Assembly (NCBI RefSeq): GCF_950023065.1
Contig: NC_088680.1
Coordinates: 16,170,559-16,234,558, forward strand
Length of the DNA stretch: 64,000 nt
Source of the DNA: Planococcus citri
Lineage: Eukaryota; Arthropoda; Insecta; Hemiptera; Pseudococcidae
Direction: 5' to 3'
This document shows, piece after piece, positions 44,124 through 56,696 of this stretch (its first letter is position 1; the number at the start of each line of letters is the position of its first letter). Both the position numbers and the translations under genes were made by a program. The notes under the pieces are model-generated. The model was not told the DNA's origin and ran no database searches. It was given only the letters and a program-made list of their open reading frames with translations.

Positions 44124-44660
44124 GCTGCCAACCACTTCCTTCAAAAAACACTAAACCTTTTTTTCTGATTTTTCGACTCGCAAGTGGATCAGGAATTCAG
44201 GATTCAGGATGAGGGACAATAAAGAAAATTAAAAAACAATAATTTTTGGTCAATTTTTGAATTTGACAAAAAAAGGTTTTCATTTTTTGCATATTTTGCC
44301 TGGGACTGGAACCTGAGAAGTGAGACTATTTTACAACTTTCATGCCTATTAATTATTAGTGTATTCTGTATAATTTAAAAAAAACAAGACCTTTTTGGCA
44401 TTTTTTGGGCAAAAAAAAATGAAAATAAAATTTTTGGTCATTTGTAGCAAAAATGGTTACAATTTTTGGATAAAAAGTGAGACGTTTTACTGTTGTTTTC
44501 GAATATTTTCAATTTTGCCAAAACTCCAAAAGAAAGTGTGAAAGTGAGAACCAATTTATATTCTTATTTCTTATAATTCTGATTTTTTGCAACTTGGTAA
44601 AAAACGAGATTTTGAAAATTTGAAATTTCTACTATACAGGCATCAAAGTCTCAGAGCCTC
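44124..44660. repeat. Dispersed repeat shared with 14.3-14.96 kb
   Basis: GGACCAAGGCTGCCAACCAC followed by the same series of blocks as at 14,320-14,960 but without the 230-bp insertion there. It acts as the empty-site comparison for that insertion. Confidence 0.6.
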
Positions 44661-46830
44661 AGAAACATGGTAAAGCTTTTTAGAAATCATTACAAAAAAA
44701 AGCTAAGCTTCTGAAGTTCTGACACGTATTTTTAACAAAAAAAAGTAATACCTACATTACTTTGTGGCATTTTTTGCAAAGAGTAGTGAAACTATAATAA
44801 CTATTTGACTCTTTACAATTTTTGTATGAAAAAAACAAGAATTTTTAGTTAATTTTTGGTGTGAATTCTTAGTTTAAAAACTTGGACTTCTTGGTCGATG
44901 ATTTTTTGGCCGAAAAAATGAGAATTTTAGACAATTTTTGTCGAAAAGTAGGAATCTACTCGTAATTATCATTTCTATTTTTAGCTACATATTTTTTTTG
45001 AAAAAAAAACGAGTTTCTGGCAATCTTAACTAAAGAGGTCGAGATCTGATATTTTTGGCAAAAAGTGGGATTTTGAACATTTTAGCAAAATATGAAAAAA
45101 AAGTGAGACTTTTTGGCAGTTTCTTCATTTTTGTAAAAAAAAAGTGTGACTATTTTAGCAATTCTGACAAAAACCGAGAATTTTTAGTCAAATTTTTGGT
45201 GCAGTTTTTGAATAAATAGTTAGGCTGTTTTGCAAATTCTCTGGGAAAAATACAAAATTTTGACAATTTTTACCATGTACTTAATTAATAAGAATTTTTA
45301 ATGAGAATTTTTGAAAAAAAGTGTGAATTTTGAATTTTTTCGCAAAAGAACAAGATTTTTAACATTTTTTTGAGAGCTTTTGGTAATTTTAACATGAGAT
45401 CTGCCATTTTTGGTAGAATGAGGAATAACTTTTTAGAATTTTTTTTTGAAAAAGAAAACGAGTCTTTGGCAATTTTAACTAAAGACGTCGAGATCTGCTA
45501 TTTTTGGCCGAGACTTTGAAAATTTCAGCAAAAGATGAAGCTTTTTAGAAATTTTCATTTCAATTTTCAACTGACGAGTAAACTTTCTGATAGGTACCAG
45601 GTACCTACTTAATAGCTGAGAATTATTCTTAACAAAAAACAAAAACAAAAAAGTGAGACTTTTTGGCAGTTTTATTCCATTTTTGTAAAAAAAAAGTGTG
45701 TTTATTCTGCAATTTTTTGACAAACAACAAGAATTTTCAGTCATTTTTGAAATTTTGGTACAGTTTTGTATAAATAGTTACGCTCTTTGCGAATTCTCAG
45801 GAAAAATATAAGATTTTGGCAATTTTCACCAACCATAATAAGAATATTTTAATGAGATGACTTTTGTAAAAAAAAGTGTGAATTTTGGAATTTTTTTTGA
45901 AAAAAAAAACGCCATCTTTAGCACTTTTTATTGAGTGTTTTATTTGGTGATTTTAACATGAGAACTGCTGTTTTGAGCAGAATGAAAAACTTTTTGGATT
46001 TTTTTGCAAAAAATGACAAGTTTAAGTAATTTTTTACCAAAAATTAAAGACTGTTGGGTAATTTTTGAGGAAAGAAAAACTTATGAGTGATGAAAAATGA
46101 TCTTTCAGTTTGAAATCTCTGTTTTAATATTTTTAAATTTCAACCTATCGCAAAATTTTGAACGAATTACTCACCAAAACAGCACGTATCACTTGGAGGC
46201 TTGGATGAGCTGAGGAAGACAGTTAGGAAGTAGTAAGTAATTTGTTTTGTACGTTTACATAGGTCGATGCATCTACCTACTCAGTTCATTGAAAATGAAA
46301 TCAAAGAATCATGAATTTATTATGCTTACCTAGAGCTCGAACACTTGAAAAATGAATACAGTCTTTGAAGATAACCAGAACCTGAACAATTTCGTCAATT
46401 CATTAAAAAAGAAATTTCGAACACAAATACCTCTTTAAACAGAAATGGGCAAAAAGACATTATGTTTGAACTTCCATCCCGTATCTCGAACATTTTTTGA
46501 AAATTGTTTAGCGGGTCTAGGTAGGTAAGAACGCGTTATTATTTTTTCCAAAATATATTTGCTTTTCATTCGATTTTCAAGCTTGAAAAAATAAAAAATA
46601 CCGTAGCAATGAATTTTTCTCGTTTTTTGATACTATCGCCCACTTCACTGATCAAGACTCAACACTTTGCCTTACTAGCCACAATTTTCCGAAAAGGTGA
46701 CATGAACAAATTACAACAGAAAAAGTTCAATCGAAAGGTATAATTAAATCAATAAGTATTTCCATAATTGTAAACAAGACAGAAATGAATATCTATTTTA
46801 TTTTATCATAATAAGCTTACATTAGATAGA
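44661..46830. repeat. 3' flank repeat block of BTB copy 3
   Basis: Full, uninterrupted version of the AT-rich block found in 3' flanks of all three copies. It has none of the two inserted elements of the copy 2 flank, so it gives both empty sites (about 45,345 and 45,620). No gene. Confidence 0.6.
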
Positions 46831-46843
46831 TAGATACATTACA

Positions 46844-49800
46844 TTAATCGGTACGAACACTGCGCTTATGAATGGCAGAAATGCAGTCATAAGGGCCACG
46901 ATCTTCTGAATCATCGGATAATTCAGATCCCAGAATGGCGGAAATGCAATCATAAGGGCGACCATTTTCTGAACCATCGGATAACTCAGATTTCAATCTT
47001 AATGGGAGTTCTTTTTTCAAGTCCCAAGTTAGATTTCCTTCAGACCACTGATACAGCTTGTTGAGGCACACGTGTAAAAGTTCATTTTCAAACTGAACTA
47101 CAGTGAAAGAGTTCGAATGAATCCGCGTAAGAATATTGTCCGTCATGGGAAACTCATTCCATTGTTTTGAATTTTGGTCAAATGTCATGTAGCATGATGG
47201 TAATAACACAGTAAGCATACTGCCATTGATGATAGTGAACTCTTTTACCGCTTTGGACAGTGTAAATGACAAATCTGACAAAGGCAACCACGCATTTTGT
47301 TGAAAATCGAATTCGTCCACAGTATATTCGTATTTTGAATTCGGGTGCGAAGGCCTAAACATCTGCTCATGATCAACTTCAGCATACAATCTGTACAACT
47401 TATCTCCGTCGCTTGTAAACAATACTCCCTCAACATATTTTTCGTTTTTATCCAAATGTATCGTCTTCCTCGTAAATTTAATACAATTCCTTAGTTCGGT
47501 CGAATGTATCATCCAACGATTTAGTTCGGTCGAATATTTCAATACCTGGCCAGTGTAATTAAAACAACAGTAAACTTGGCCGCGACAATTCAGCAGCGTG
47601 CATTCGTTATACCAAATTCCTCCAGGTTTTGCGCAGCTATTCAGTGAGATGAACTTTTTCGAAGATAAATTATATACATTGAACACAGGAACAGAATAAT
47701 CAGCATTCAACGATAACATAATGAATAAATTGTCATCCATTAAAGTCGCAGTTATATAACAGGTATCATTGTAACTTCGCTTTTCTGAATCAAATGAAAG
47801 ACGCAATGAGACAATTTGTTCCAAGTTGGCGTTCAAAACATAAATAGTAGACGTTTCCCGGGTCCATGCGACAAACACAGGTATTTCTTCCAATTTCTTT
47901 TCATTGCACTGGGGCATTTTTCCAACAGAGGGAATCAACGTAGTAGAATTCAAAGTTTTCCATAATTCATTTCGGATTGATTCCTCCGAGCAGTTGTTCG
48001 AATCTGTAGGCAGTTTTATTTTATATTCTTGGTACTTCGTAATGCGATTGCGATTAATAGCGAGGGCGATTTTCAGTATCAGGTGATATCGATTCTTTAC
48101 ATCGTGGAGAACCCATTTCGAACACATGTCTAAAATCTTATGCGGGTCATTACAGCAATGAAACGATGACAAAAGTAAATCCTCCAACATATCGAAAGAA
48201 ATGTAACAGAGAGGCAACGTATCGGCTGTAGCAGGTTCGCTGATAAGTTTTGAAAAAATTTCAGCAATATTCTTCTGTACCCACGATCTACGAATACATT
48301 CATCAGCGATGAGAACCTTCGCACAAATTTCTTCGATATTCTTCTTCGTCTTCGTCCACGATAAACATTCGGCGAGTAATTTTTCCATTTTCAAAGTATT
48401 GGCAGCTTTGAATACAGGAATTATCGTTTCAGATGTCAATTGCAATTTATCGAAATAGATGTATTCGAAGATCATGTCACATGTCGCTTGATCAACACCG
48501 AGAAGTGAATACTCGTTACTTTTAATCTGTTGCAGAGTTGATGCTTTTGCAAATTGAGCGTCTACGCTGTACTGCTTGGCGGAAAAAATCTCAGCAAAAT
48601 AGCTAGATGCTGAATTCAACATGAATCGATGAAGTTTGTAAGCTTTTTCTCCAGTAGTCACAACGATATCGTGGAAACGATGGTTTTCTACAAGTGTTTT
48701 CAACTTTTTTAGTTCGTTTTCTGTAGAATCAATCGGAACTTCTTTTCTTCGAGTAGTCATAACGTCATCGTCGGAATAATCGTCGGAATAATCGTCGAAC
48801 TCATCGTCGAAATCAAACATATTCCTTTTTTTCCCTTTAGAATCAATCGATTTCTGAGGAGCTGCAAAAAAGAAAAAAGAGTACAATTAATATCATTCAG
48901 AATTCCAATCTAGCTTTTAAGCAGTCGTAGGTAACTTTTTGTAATCAATTCATCAATCTTACAACCAAAATAATGCGATATTCTCAACTCAAAACTAACA
49001 ATGAGATTATTTTCACTATTACTCACCATAAATTAAACTCCAAGTACTCGAATCTATTTCTCCATGGCAAATCAAAAGTTTGTAGAAAACTTTCTTCGTC
49101 ATTTCCGGATTCATTTCTTCGGCGATACCAGTTAATACAGTGTTGAAATCTTCATCCTTTATATCGGTTACACGACGAAATCTTCGTCTGACAGCATTCA
49201 CGAGCTTTGCTAAGTGAGGAAGTCTGCTTTGCAAATCGTGATGGATCCATTGTGAGCAAATTTGACTCATGGTTGGCGTATCTATATCCTTATCCTTATC
49301 TTTCTCCTTTACGGCGCATCTTTCGCTTATAATTATTCTGATAATATCGTCAAGCGGTAAACGTAAGAAATCTTCATTATGTTGAATTTTCACCAAATGA
49401 ACAGATAGAGATTTGAAAACTGCCGGTAACAAGCGCTGCAAATTCGGATTTTCCTGCACGAAGTTGAATAATTTGAATAGTTCAACATCTGTGGCGGAAT
49501 TTTTCACAATGAACCTTGCGTAAGTTTCCATATCGATCTCCATTTGCAAGTGATTCATGGCCATTAATAAAGCAACGTAATTGTCGTGGTTCAAGACAGA
49601 CGTCAACGATTGTCCATATATTATATCAACGATGGCAGAGAAGGTGTTGGTATCCATTACCGATAGCTCTATCGAACTGCATTCTTTTTGGTCAGACTGC
49701 TCGTTAAATAATTTCTCAAAGAAGTCCGATTTCCAGGCCAGTTGTAATCGATCCAAACAATAAACGTCGGCATCCACTTTGACCATTACATCGTAAAATT

Positions 49801-49867
49801 GACTTCTCACCACCTTTTCGGTTTTTTGGGGATCAACAGGTACTTCTGAATTGTCTCCGGAACTCAT
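46844..49867 (-). CDS. Double BTB-BACK protein with propeller, copy 3 (945 aa)
   Basis: Exons 49867-49048 and 48861-46844, phase 1. Domain order as in copies 1 and 2; this is the most complete propeller. The linker between the halves is turned into an acidic stretch (FDDYSDDYSDDDVM). The second BTB begins KKLKTLVENHRFHDIVVTTG and the second BACK is full length (WVQKNIAEIFSKLI). The last about 45 residues hold a tandem duplication: SELSDGSENGRPYDCISAI followed by SELSDDSEDRGPYDCISAI. The exon 1 donor differs from the other copies (TTCGA|GTACTT instead of TTCAG|GTACTT), which should weaken splicing; unspliced RNA would stop at 49,019 and give a 282-aa BTB-BACK protein. Likely a CUL3 adaptor. 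Exons agree with the other copies, so the model is well supported even though function is inferred. Confidence 0.78.
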
Positions 49868-50977
49868 GGTTCTTCAGGAACTTTCCTACGGAAAAATGAA
49901 TGATTTCAGTAAATAAATGTGGTCCTTTATCGTATAGCTTACTGTTCAGAGTATGATTGGGACGCTTTCGGTGAGTATGAGTAATTGAAAGTAAAAACAC
50001 TTACCTTACTTGATATTTCGGAAGAGAAAAATTCAATTTCTTGTTACTAGCAAACTTGAAACTATGCAATATTTTACTAATTACTTATAAACGACACACG
50101 AGTTGAATTAGTATGCACATTCGCAAGCAGGCCACAATGTTATATTGTTATTGCATCACTTCATGTAATTGTAATGTTATGATTGTTATCGGCCAGCAAT
50201 GGTGCCTGGCGGGTGGCGGCTCCAGGTTAGCAGGAAGGGATGAAAATAGGCAACAAGTTTCACAATTTACATGGAATGAAGTCAGTGGTTCTCAATATGG
50301 GTGCATATTTGAATATTTATTTCTCCAAAAATAAAGAAAGGCCTTGCTCGTGAGGCCTTTTTCTTTCAAAATTGCTCAAATTTTTGATGCAGATTATAAA
50401 ACATGAAGCAAATAAAAATTTGGAATCGGAATACATCTCAAATCAAATAATTCCATCACAATTAAAACATATTTTTCACTTTCAGAGAAAAAAATAACGA
50501 AAAACACTTACAAATTGACAGATTTATTTCCTTCTCGTGTTTCAAAACATCATATCAACTTACTCCGAATTACATTGCAGAGAATCTGTATCAACATTAC
50601 AATTACTCAACAGTAAAATAAATAAATAATTAAAAATAACTTAAAACAATAGCACAGCAATATGATTTAAAATAGTACGTAGCTTTCTGCTAACGAGTAA
50701 TAGGTATAAAAGATAGTGAAAAGAAAAACTGAATAATCCTAGGTGGAAAATAAGCAATAACTTATCAAGCTACATACGAAATTAGAAAAGAGAAAAAAAA
50801 TTCGACGTTGAGATACAAAATTATAAAATTACCACGTTGATACGTCCATCCTACCATCATAATACTGTACTCGTACCAACAACAAGAACTAAGACATTTA
50901 TATTATGTTTCTTTATCATTAGCAAGGAAAAAAACAACCTACTAATGTATCGAGAAAAAAGAGAATCATACGTGCAA
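49868..50977. other. 5' flank of BTB copy 3 and RNF41 3' UTR region
   Basis: 49,868-50,160 is homologous to the other BTB 5' flanks. The rest is AT-rich with no gene. The RNF41 transcript (minus strand) ends somewhere here; a minus-strand AATAAA lies near 50,521-50,526, about 450 nt past its stop, and is a weak candidate polyadenylation signal. Confidence 0.4.
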
Positions 50978-52292
50978 TTATTCGACGCCATGAGCAAATA
51001 TCATCACTAGTCCGGGTTCAGACATCATATCGTCTTCCAAAAAAGGATTGTCGACTTGTAACACAACTACAGCTTGTTTTCCAGGTATTCTTTTACAGAT
51101 GTATTTCTCGTATTCGCGTCTTTTACTTTGACGCGTTTCTAGAGATGATAATCCAGCGGGCCAGTTTCGTTCGTGGCAGTTTTCCATTAATTCGACTAAT
51201 ATATGAGACGGGCATCCGCTTTCCATTAAAGCTACCTTGATTGCATTCTGCGATAATGTAATTACAAAATATAACATGAAACATTGGCTCGAATTGAACG
51301 GTGATTAGAAGAGTATTTTTACTGACCTGTAAATATTCATCTGGGGTGGATATCATTCCTCCCCAACGACATACTTTAGCTCGAGTTAATGAATTTGACC
51401 ATTGAACGATTTCTTCTCTTTCTATTTCGTCGGCAATGGCACGTACCGACGAATTGGTCAATCGCATCACTTTCATATATTGCTAAAATTATACCGAGTA
51501 ATTAATTATCATCAGACTGGCGCCATTTCCAACTATTGATGATTGTTTACCTTCAAGATTCCAGTCTCTCGTCGTAATTCGTTAATTAAAAACGTTTGTT
51601 CACTCATTTGATTTTGTAATTCGTTCAGTTTTTGTTTTTGTTTCTGAACTATACTTCTAAGTTCTTTAACGCAATTATGATCCTGAAAGCATACCCAAAT
51701 TCAATCAGTAGTCCCTCTTGAGCCAATCATTTCGAACATTAAAAATTAAAACGTTACTTTAATTTCATCCTTTGGAACGACCGACCCGCATCCCTGTTCA
51801 CAATGCACCAATTTTTTAGGATTATGTTCACATTCTGCTAAATGCGACTGAAGAGTATCAAGTTTGAAAACATCGTTACAGCCATGGAATTGATTTTCAC
51901 ATTTTATAGTTAACCTAAAACAGTAAAACAAGATTACAATAATGGCCAATCGAAACAAATGTTCTTTCAAGTTGAACCATTCCCTTACCTAGATAGTAAA
52001 TTTTTTAAAATACGAGGAACTGGTCTTAATTGAATAGGAGTGATGGGTTGCCTGTCAACTGGGCAAACGGTTTGATGATTGAGCCATTCGTTAATACAAC
52101 GTTTACAAAATGCATGTTCACAGGTAGGTGCCTGAAATCGAATTGTTTTTAAGAAACTGATTTATCAACAATGTACGAGATGATGATTTGGGGATGACAT
52201 ACTTGTAAAGGATCTTCTAAGACACCGGCACAAATTGGGCAGATTAACTCTTCGTCGACAGTACCACAAAACCTGCCGATATCGAATCCCAT
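50978..52292 (-). CDS. RNF41: E3 ubiquitin-protein ligase RNF41/NRDP1 (6 exons, 315 aa)
   Basis: Exons 52292-52203, 52131-51989, 51914-51758, 51682-51551, 51482-51327, 51247-50978; all phases agree. The N-terminus is MGFDIGRFCG, then a RING (LICPICAGVLEDP, CEHAFCKRC, CPVDRQPI) and a TRAF-type zinc region (KCENQFHGC, HLAECEHNP, CEQGCGSVVPKDE). A coiled coil follows (LRSIVQKQKQKLNELQNQM), then the C-terminal USP8-binding/substrate domain (CRWGGMISTPDEYLQ, MESGCPSHILVELMENCHER, IPGKQAVVVLQV, EPGLVMIFAHGVE). Length is like that of known RNF41 (about 317 aa). In animals it tags receptors and other regulators for degradation and is itself stabilised by USP8. It sits head to head with RFWD3, 941 bp between start codons. 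The start was chosen because it matches the family N-terminus. Confidence 0.95.
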
Positions 52293-53233
52293 GATTCTTC
52301 GGCAATATTCGACAATAAATTGACCTACATATAGAATCTATTTTAAAAAACTCGAGTATCAAAGAGTGCAAACAATTGTGACATTGATGGTTCCAAACGC
52401 GATGGAAAAATTGATCGGTCGAATACCCGAATAGTAAAACAACCGCAGAAGAGGTTTATTAACACGCCGGAATTTAACTCGCACAAGAAAAAGAACTGTA
52501 TAAATTAGAATTAATTAATTATTTTTTAGGTTCGCATTTATTTTCATTTCTTTTATTTTATTTTGCAAAAAATTTTTGATAATGAAAAATAAAAAGTAAA
52601 TTTTTGGCTTTGAATGTTTCAATTTTAGCTCGAATTGATTGATTTTTTTGATAAGTTTTCGTTTCGACAGTTTTGTTGGATTCTTGTGAAAATTTTCAAA
52701 AAGCTAGAAAAATGAAAGTTCCGGAATAAAATGCAATTTAATCGCATAAACTACTTATTCATACGTTTATTGAAAAGAAAAACTATTGTTTTTTCGAAAT
52801 TGTTTGCAGTTTGAAGGAAAAAAATGCTTAAAAAAATTTACGAACTCAAATTTTCCGAAAATTGGTAACACTTTTGCAAATCGATATTTTCTCTTTCGAT
52901 ATCGAAACGATAATCGAATATTTCTCATGTGTTTTTCGCATGTAAACATTCAACATTCTGATATTTGAAAAATTCGAAGTTTTTGAACGGAAAATTCTCG
53001 CTTCGACTTAAAAATTGTTTAATTCTATATTATTTTTGATTAAATCAATTAATTATCAACATTTCTGTGCAATTAGTACGTGCTCGATTGTATGATTCAT
53101 TCCTGAACGATTTTTCATTGCGAAAATGATCATTGTTTAATCTGAAAAGTGCGTCAGTTCGCTGTACAAACTACAAAGTCAGTGATATTTTTCTTACTAC
53201 TCGAAGATGATGTTCTCACGTTGACCTGCTGCG
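52293..53233. promoter_or_regulatory. Probable bidirectional promoter between RNF41 and RFWD3
   Basis: The only non-coding DNA between two divergent start codons. It is AT-rich, with near-palindromic patches around 52,860-52,930 (CGATATTTTCTCTTTCGATATCG) that could bind dimeric factors. No TATA box is obvious for either gene. It must also hold the 5' UTRs of both. Confidence 0.55.
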
Positions 53234-55691
53234 ATGGAAAACGATGATTCTCTAGACGACGACGTAGTTGAAATAGTCCCCGAAGCCGAAGCACATGCAG
53301 GATCACCCATTAGAATACATCAGATAGCTGAAGAACCCCGAGAAATTGGTGATATTGTCGTAATAGCAGACGATGAATTACAATTCGATGGAGTGCGAGT
53401 TATTCAAGAGAACCATGCTGAAAGACCTATCGTACGGATTCGACGTCTAGACGCTGAGGCCAGATTATCGGAAAATCCTTCAGGATCGGTGGCAGTAGTG
53501 GTTGATCGTTCGGAGTTGAATTCAGGTAGACGACGTATTATTGCTGGACCAGGGATCGATGATTCTCCCGAAGAAGTTGTCGAAGAGATGGATATCGACG
53601 ATGTAAATATTGAAGAGATTAACGTTATCGAAGTGAGGGACGACGAACCTTCGGTTATTATTGAGCAAAGAAACGAACCTTCGACTAGTTCCGAACAAAA
53701 GAATGAGCCAACTAAAAGTTCTACTGGTAAGGCTTATCGTCTGCGTTGAGAATAAAGTTGCTGTGAAATTCGTATTCTAATTCGAATTTTTTGTCTAGCA
53801 CCTTTGAATGATACTGACGATGGAGATGCGGGACAACTATGTGCTATTTGTTATTCGTCGTATACGAATTCTGGCGAACATAGACTATCGTGTTTAAAAT
53901 GTGGTCATCTTTTTGGCGAAAGTTGCATCAAGCATTGGCTTAAAGTAAACGAAAAACGGATCACTTATTTCGACATTTTTGTCCGGAATTTAATCAGTAA
54001 TTTTTCAGGTCGGTTGCCAAGCTAATTCTCGCAGATGTCCATCCTGCAATGCGAAGGCTACAATTCGTGATATTCGTGTATTATACGCGAAGAATCTGAT
54101 CGCCTTGGATACTACTGAAAAAGACAGACTTTTAGAAAAACTGGAAAAAGTACTAAAACACCTACAGCGATCTGAAATACCTCATTTATCGTACGATTCT
54201 AATCGATGATTTTTTTCCTCCAAAGGTTCAAAACGAAAAAAACAACATCGAATCGCAACTGAACGCATCGAGTTTGAAAGTAGACTTATTGACGAAAAAA
54301 GTACACGAATACGAAGAAAAAATCCGAATCTTGAGTGAAAATAACAACCAGAGAGAACAAACCACGTCGCATCAGGGGCTTTCTAAATTCAGCTCGAAGG
54401 TTCTATCGAGTTTCGTATTAAGCGTCGAAGGAGGCTGTAAAGTTCTCGCTTACAGCAGTCACATGTCATTATTGGTAAGTTCATCGAAGAGCTCGGATCC
54501 TTTGCAGGCTTCTAATTTACTTCTTTTTACAGTTAGCTTCTCAGTGCACCACTAATCCTTTATTTCCTGGTTATGGAATTCGTAAAATAAACGCATTCGA
54601 TATGAAACCGACGTTATATCATTATGTACATAAGAAGACCATCAGGGATATGTGTTTTTCACCCAACGAAAGGGGCAGTTTGCTTTCCGTTTCATTGGAC
54701 AAGACTGCTAAATTATTTGATGTCCAAAATAACACCGTTGTTCAAACCTTCGAAAGTAAGTTCACGTTGAATGCCCCCTTCCCTTTGCCATCTTTACTAA
54801 AAGTGTTGTATTTTTTAGCTCCTGTTCCTCTATGGTCTTGTACGTGGAGTTCTACGAACAATTACAAGTTCTACTGCGGCAGCCAGAACGGTACATGGTT
54901 CGCGTTTGATAAAAGACAAACAAGACCCGAGCCAGAACAGATAGTAGAATCGATCGATCCAAATGATAAAAGCGGTATCATATCGATTTGCCATTTACCT
55001 TCCAGACCTGGACGATTCATGCCAAACGGTGGCATCGTTGCTTGCCGGTGAGTCTTTCAAAGAGTAACATTCTCCAATATAAGTCACTTATCCATTCATC
55101 GAGCCAATTTTTTCTCCAGACTGAACAACGTCGTCGTTCATTACCCTGCCGGCGACACCACAGCTAGCAAGGTGCTACCAATTGAAGGATCATTCATGTC
55201 GATGCAATATAACAAGAATAACGATCATTTACTCATTTCTACAAAAGCCAGTACAAAGTGGACATCGTCGCGTCACATGATTTGTCAACTTTCCGAAATG
55301 AAAACTGGCGAATCAGATTCCGAATGTGTCGATGTACTACAAACGTTTTATGGTACGAATCTCTTCGATATTTTTCTCCCCACTGAACAATACTCGAATT
55401 TTAACGAAATCTGGGTTTCTCTCTACAGGAAGTCGTATCACCAACACTTTGAGCCGTTCAGCCTTCGTACCATTTCCCAACGGCGATGTGACCGTTTGCG
55501 CTTACAATTCACGTAACAATAACCTGGATTTATGGAGCGTTGTATCAGAGACCAAATTAGACATAACAGGAGTAAATTTAACCGATCCTGTCTTGGACAT
55601 ATGTTCAGTTCGTACCACCGATAAGGATATAATGATACCTTGCTTATCGGATAAGAAGCTTTCTGTGATAAGATTGAATTTTGAAGAATAG
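53234..55691 (+). CDS. RFWD3: E3 ubiquitin-protein ligase RFWD3 (8 exons, 658 aa)
   Basis: Exons 53234-53726, 53799-53944, 54009-54149, 54226-54474, 54533-54755, 54819-55047, 55120-55352, 55429-55691; phases all agree. Exon 1 codes for a long acidic, disordered N-terminus. Exons 2-3 form the RING (CAICYSSYTNSGEHRL, CLKCGHLFGESCI, RRCPSCNAKA). Then comes a coiled coil (KKVHEYEEKIRILSEN) and a WD40 propeller (GYGIRKINAFDMKP, HKKTIRDMCFSPNERG, LLSVSLDKTAKLFDVQ, VPLWSCTWSS, CGSQNGTWFAFD, DLWSVVSETKLD, PVLDICSV). RFWD3 modifies RPA and RAD51 at stalled forks and in interstrand crosslink repair (FANCW in human). Human RFWD3 is longer (774 aa), mainly at the N-terminus. Frames listed alone as short pieces are its exons read into introns. 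Confidence 0.93.
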
Positions 55692-56690
55692 ATAGACGAA
55701 AAATGCGTACATTAATTTAGCTCAAGGCTGTGAAAAAATATTAATTGTATTGTACGAGGAAAAATTTGTCGTATTTCTATCTCTGTATTGTACTTTTTTG
55801 CTCAGAAATTTTTAGATGTTTCCTTTTTTCGTTCGTCGTGTGAATAATGTTTATGACGTGTTTTTCCAGAGATGTGGTTTTGTTCAGGTACTTCCTTCTT
55901 ACTGAAAATTGTGTTCGGCTCATTTTGGAGAAAAGCGAGTTGTTGCTCGTACGATTTCTCAATGATCGAGGATAAATATTTATACCTATTATTAAACGGA
56001 GAAATGTCACGTGGTGTTAATGCTGTACTGATAAGTGGCCATTTTTTTCGATTTTGTTTCTATTTATAAGAGTACGTATTATAGAATGTTTTTTTATATT
56101 GAAAGTGTTTTATTCTTCTGAATTTTGTTTCAGAGCTGTGACTCTTTTACGAAACTGCTTCGCTCGTTTTTGGTATTTTTTTAAAAAATCCAGATTCTGA
56201 TTTTGAGACGGAAAAAATCAAGCTTTGGGGGCAGGAAGATCCACAAAATTCATTTTGGGATCCTAAAAGTGCATTTTCATCAATTTTATTATTTTTATTC
56301 GTGTCTGATGTATTTTTTAAAAATTGATATTGAGAACGTCGCAGTCAGAGCTATTCGAATGAAAATCGTTCAAATTTGGTATTCTGGATTGGTCTGGCGT
56401 TGGATTTGATAAGTTTGAGTGGAAATGACCGCCACTCAAACAAAATTTGTGTACGTTCACATTTTCAAGAAGAGAAGGGAGCAAAAGGGGGGGGGGGTCA
56501 ACTTGGTAAAAAATGTCAAAACGAATCAATGGATAGGAAATTAAAAATTATATACTAGGCTTTTTAGAGCAATTGGGAGGGGGGGGGGAGTGAGAAATCC
56601 GCGTTTTCTGGCCTTGAAATATTTTGTTTCACTTTCCCTGATTTATTTGAGTAAGTGGGTGTACGTTTTGAAAGTATTGAATACGCGTTT
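55692..56690. other. RFWD3 3' UTR and spacer
   Basis: No further coding exon. The transcript end of RFWD3 should lie in the first few hundred bases; no perfect AATAAA is near the stop codon. Runs of G near 56,488 and 56,580 flank an otherwise ordinary AT-rich spacer. Confidence 0.4.
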
Positions 56691-56696
56691 CCTTCA

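Noticed and set aside
49019..49048. Alternative donor TATG|GTGAGT for exon 1 of BTB copy 3
   Set aside because: It looks stronger than the site at 49,048 but leaves phase 2, which does not fit exon 2 and would put the second half out of frame.
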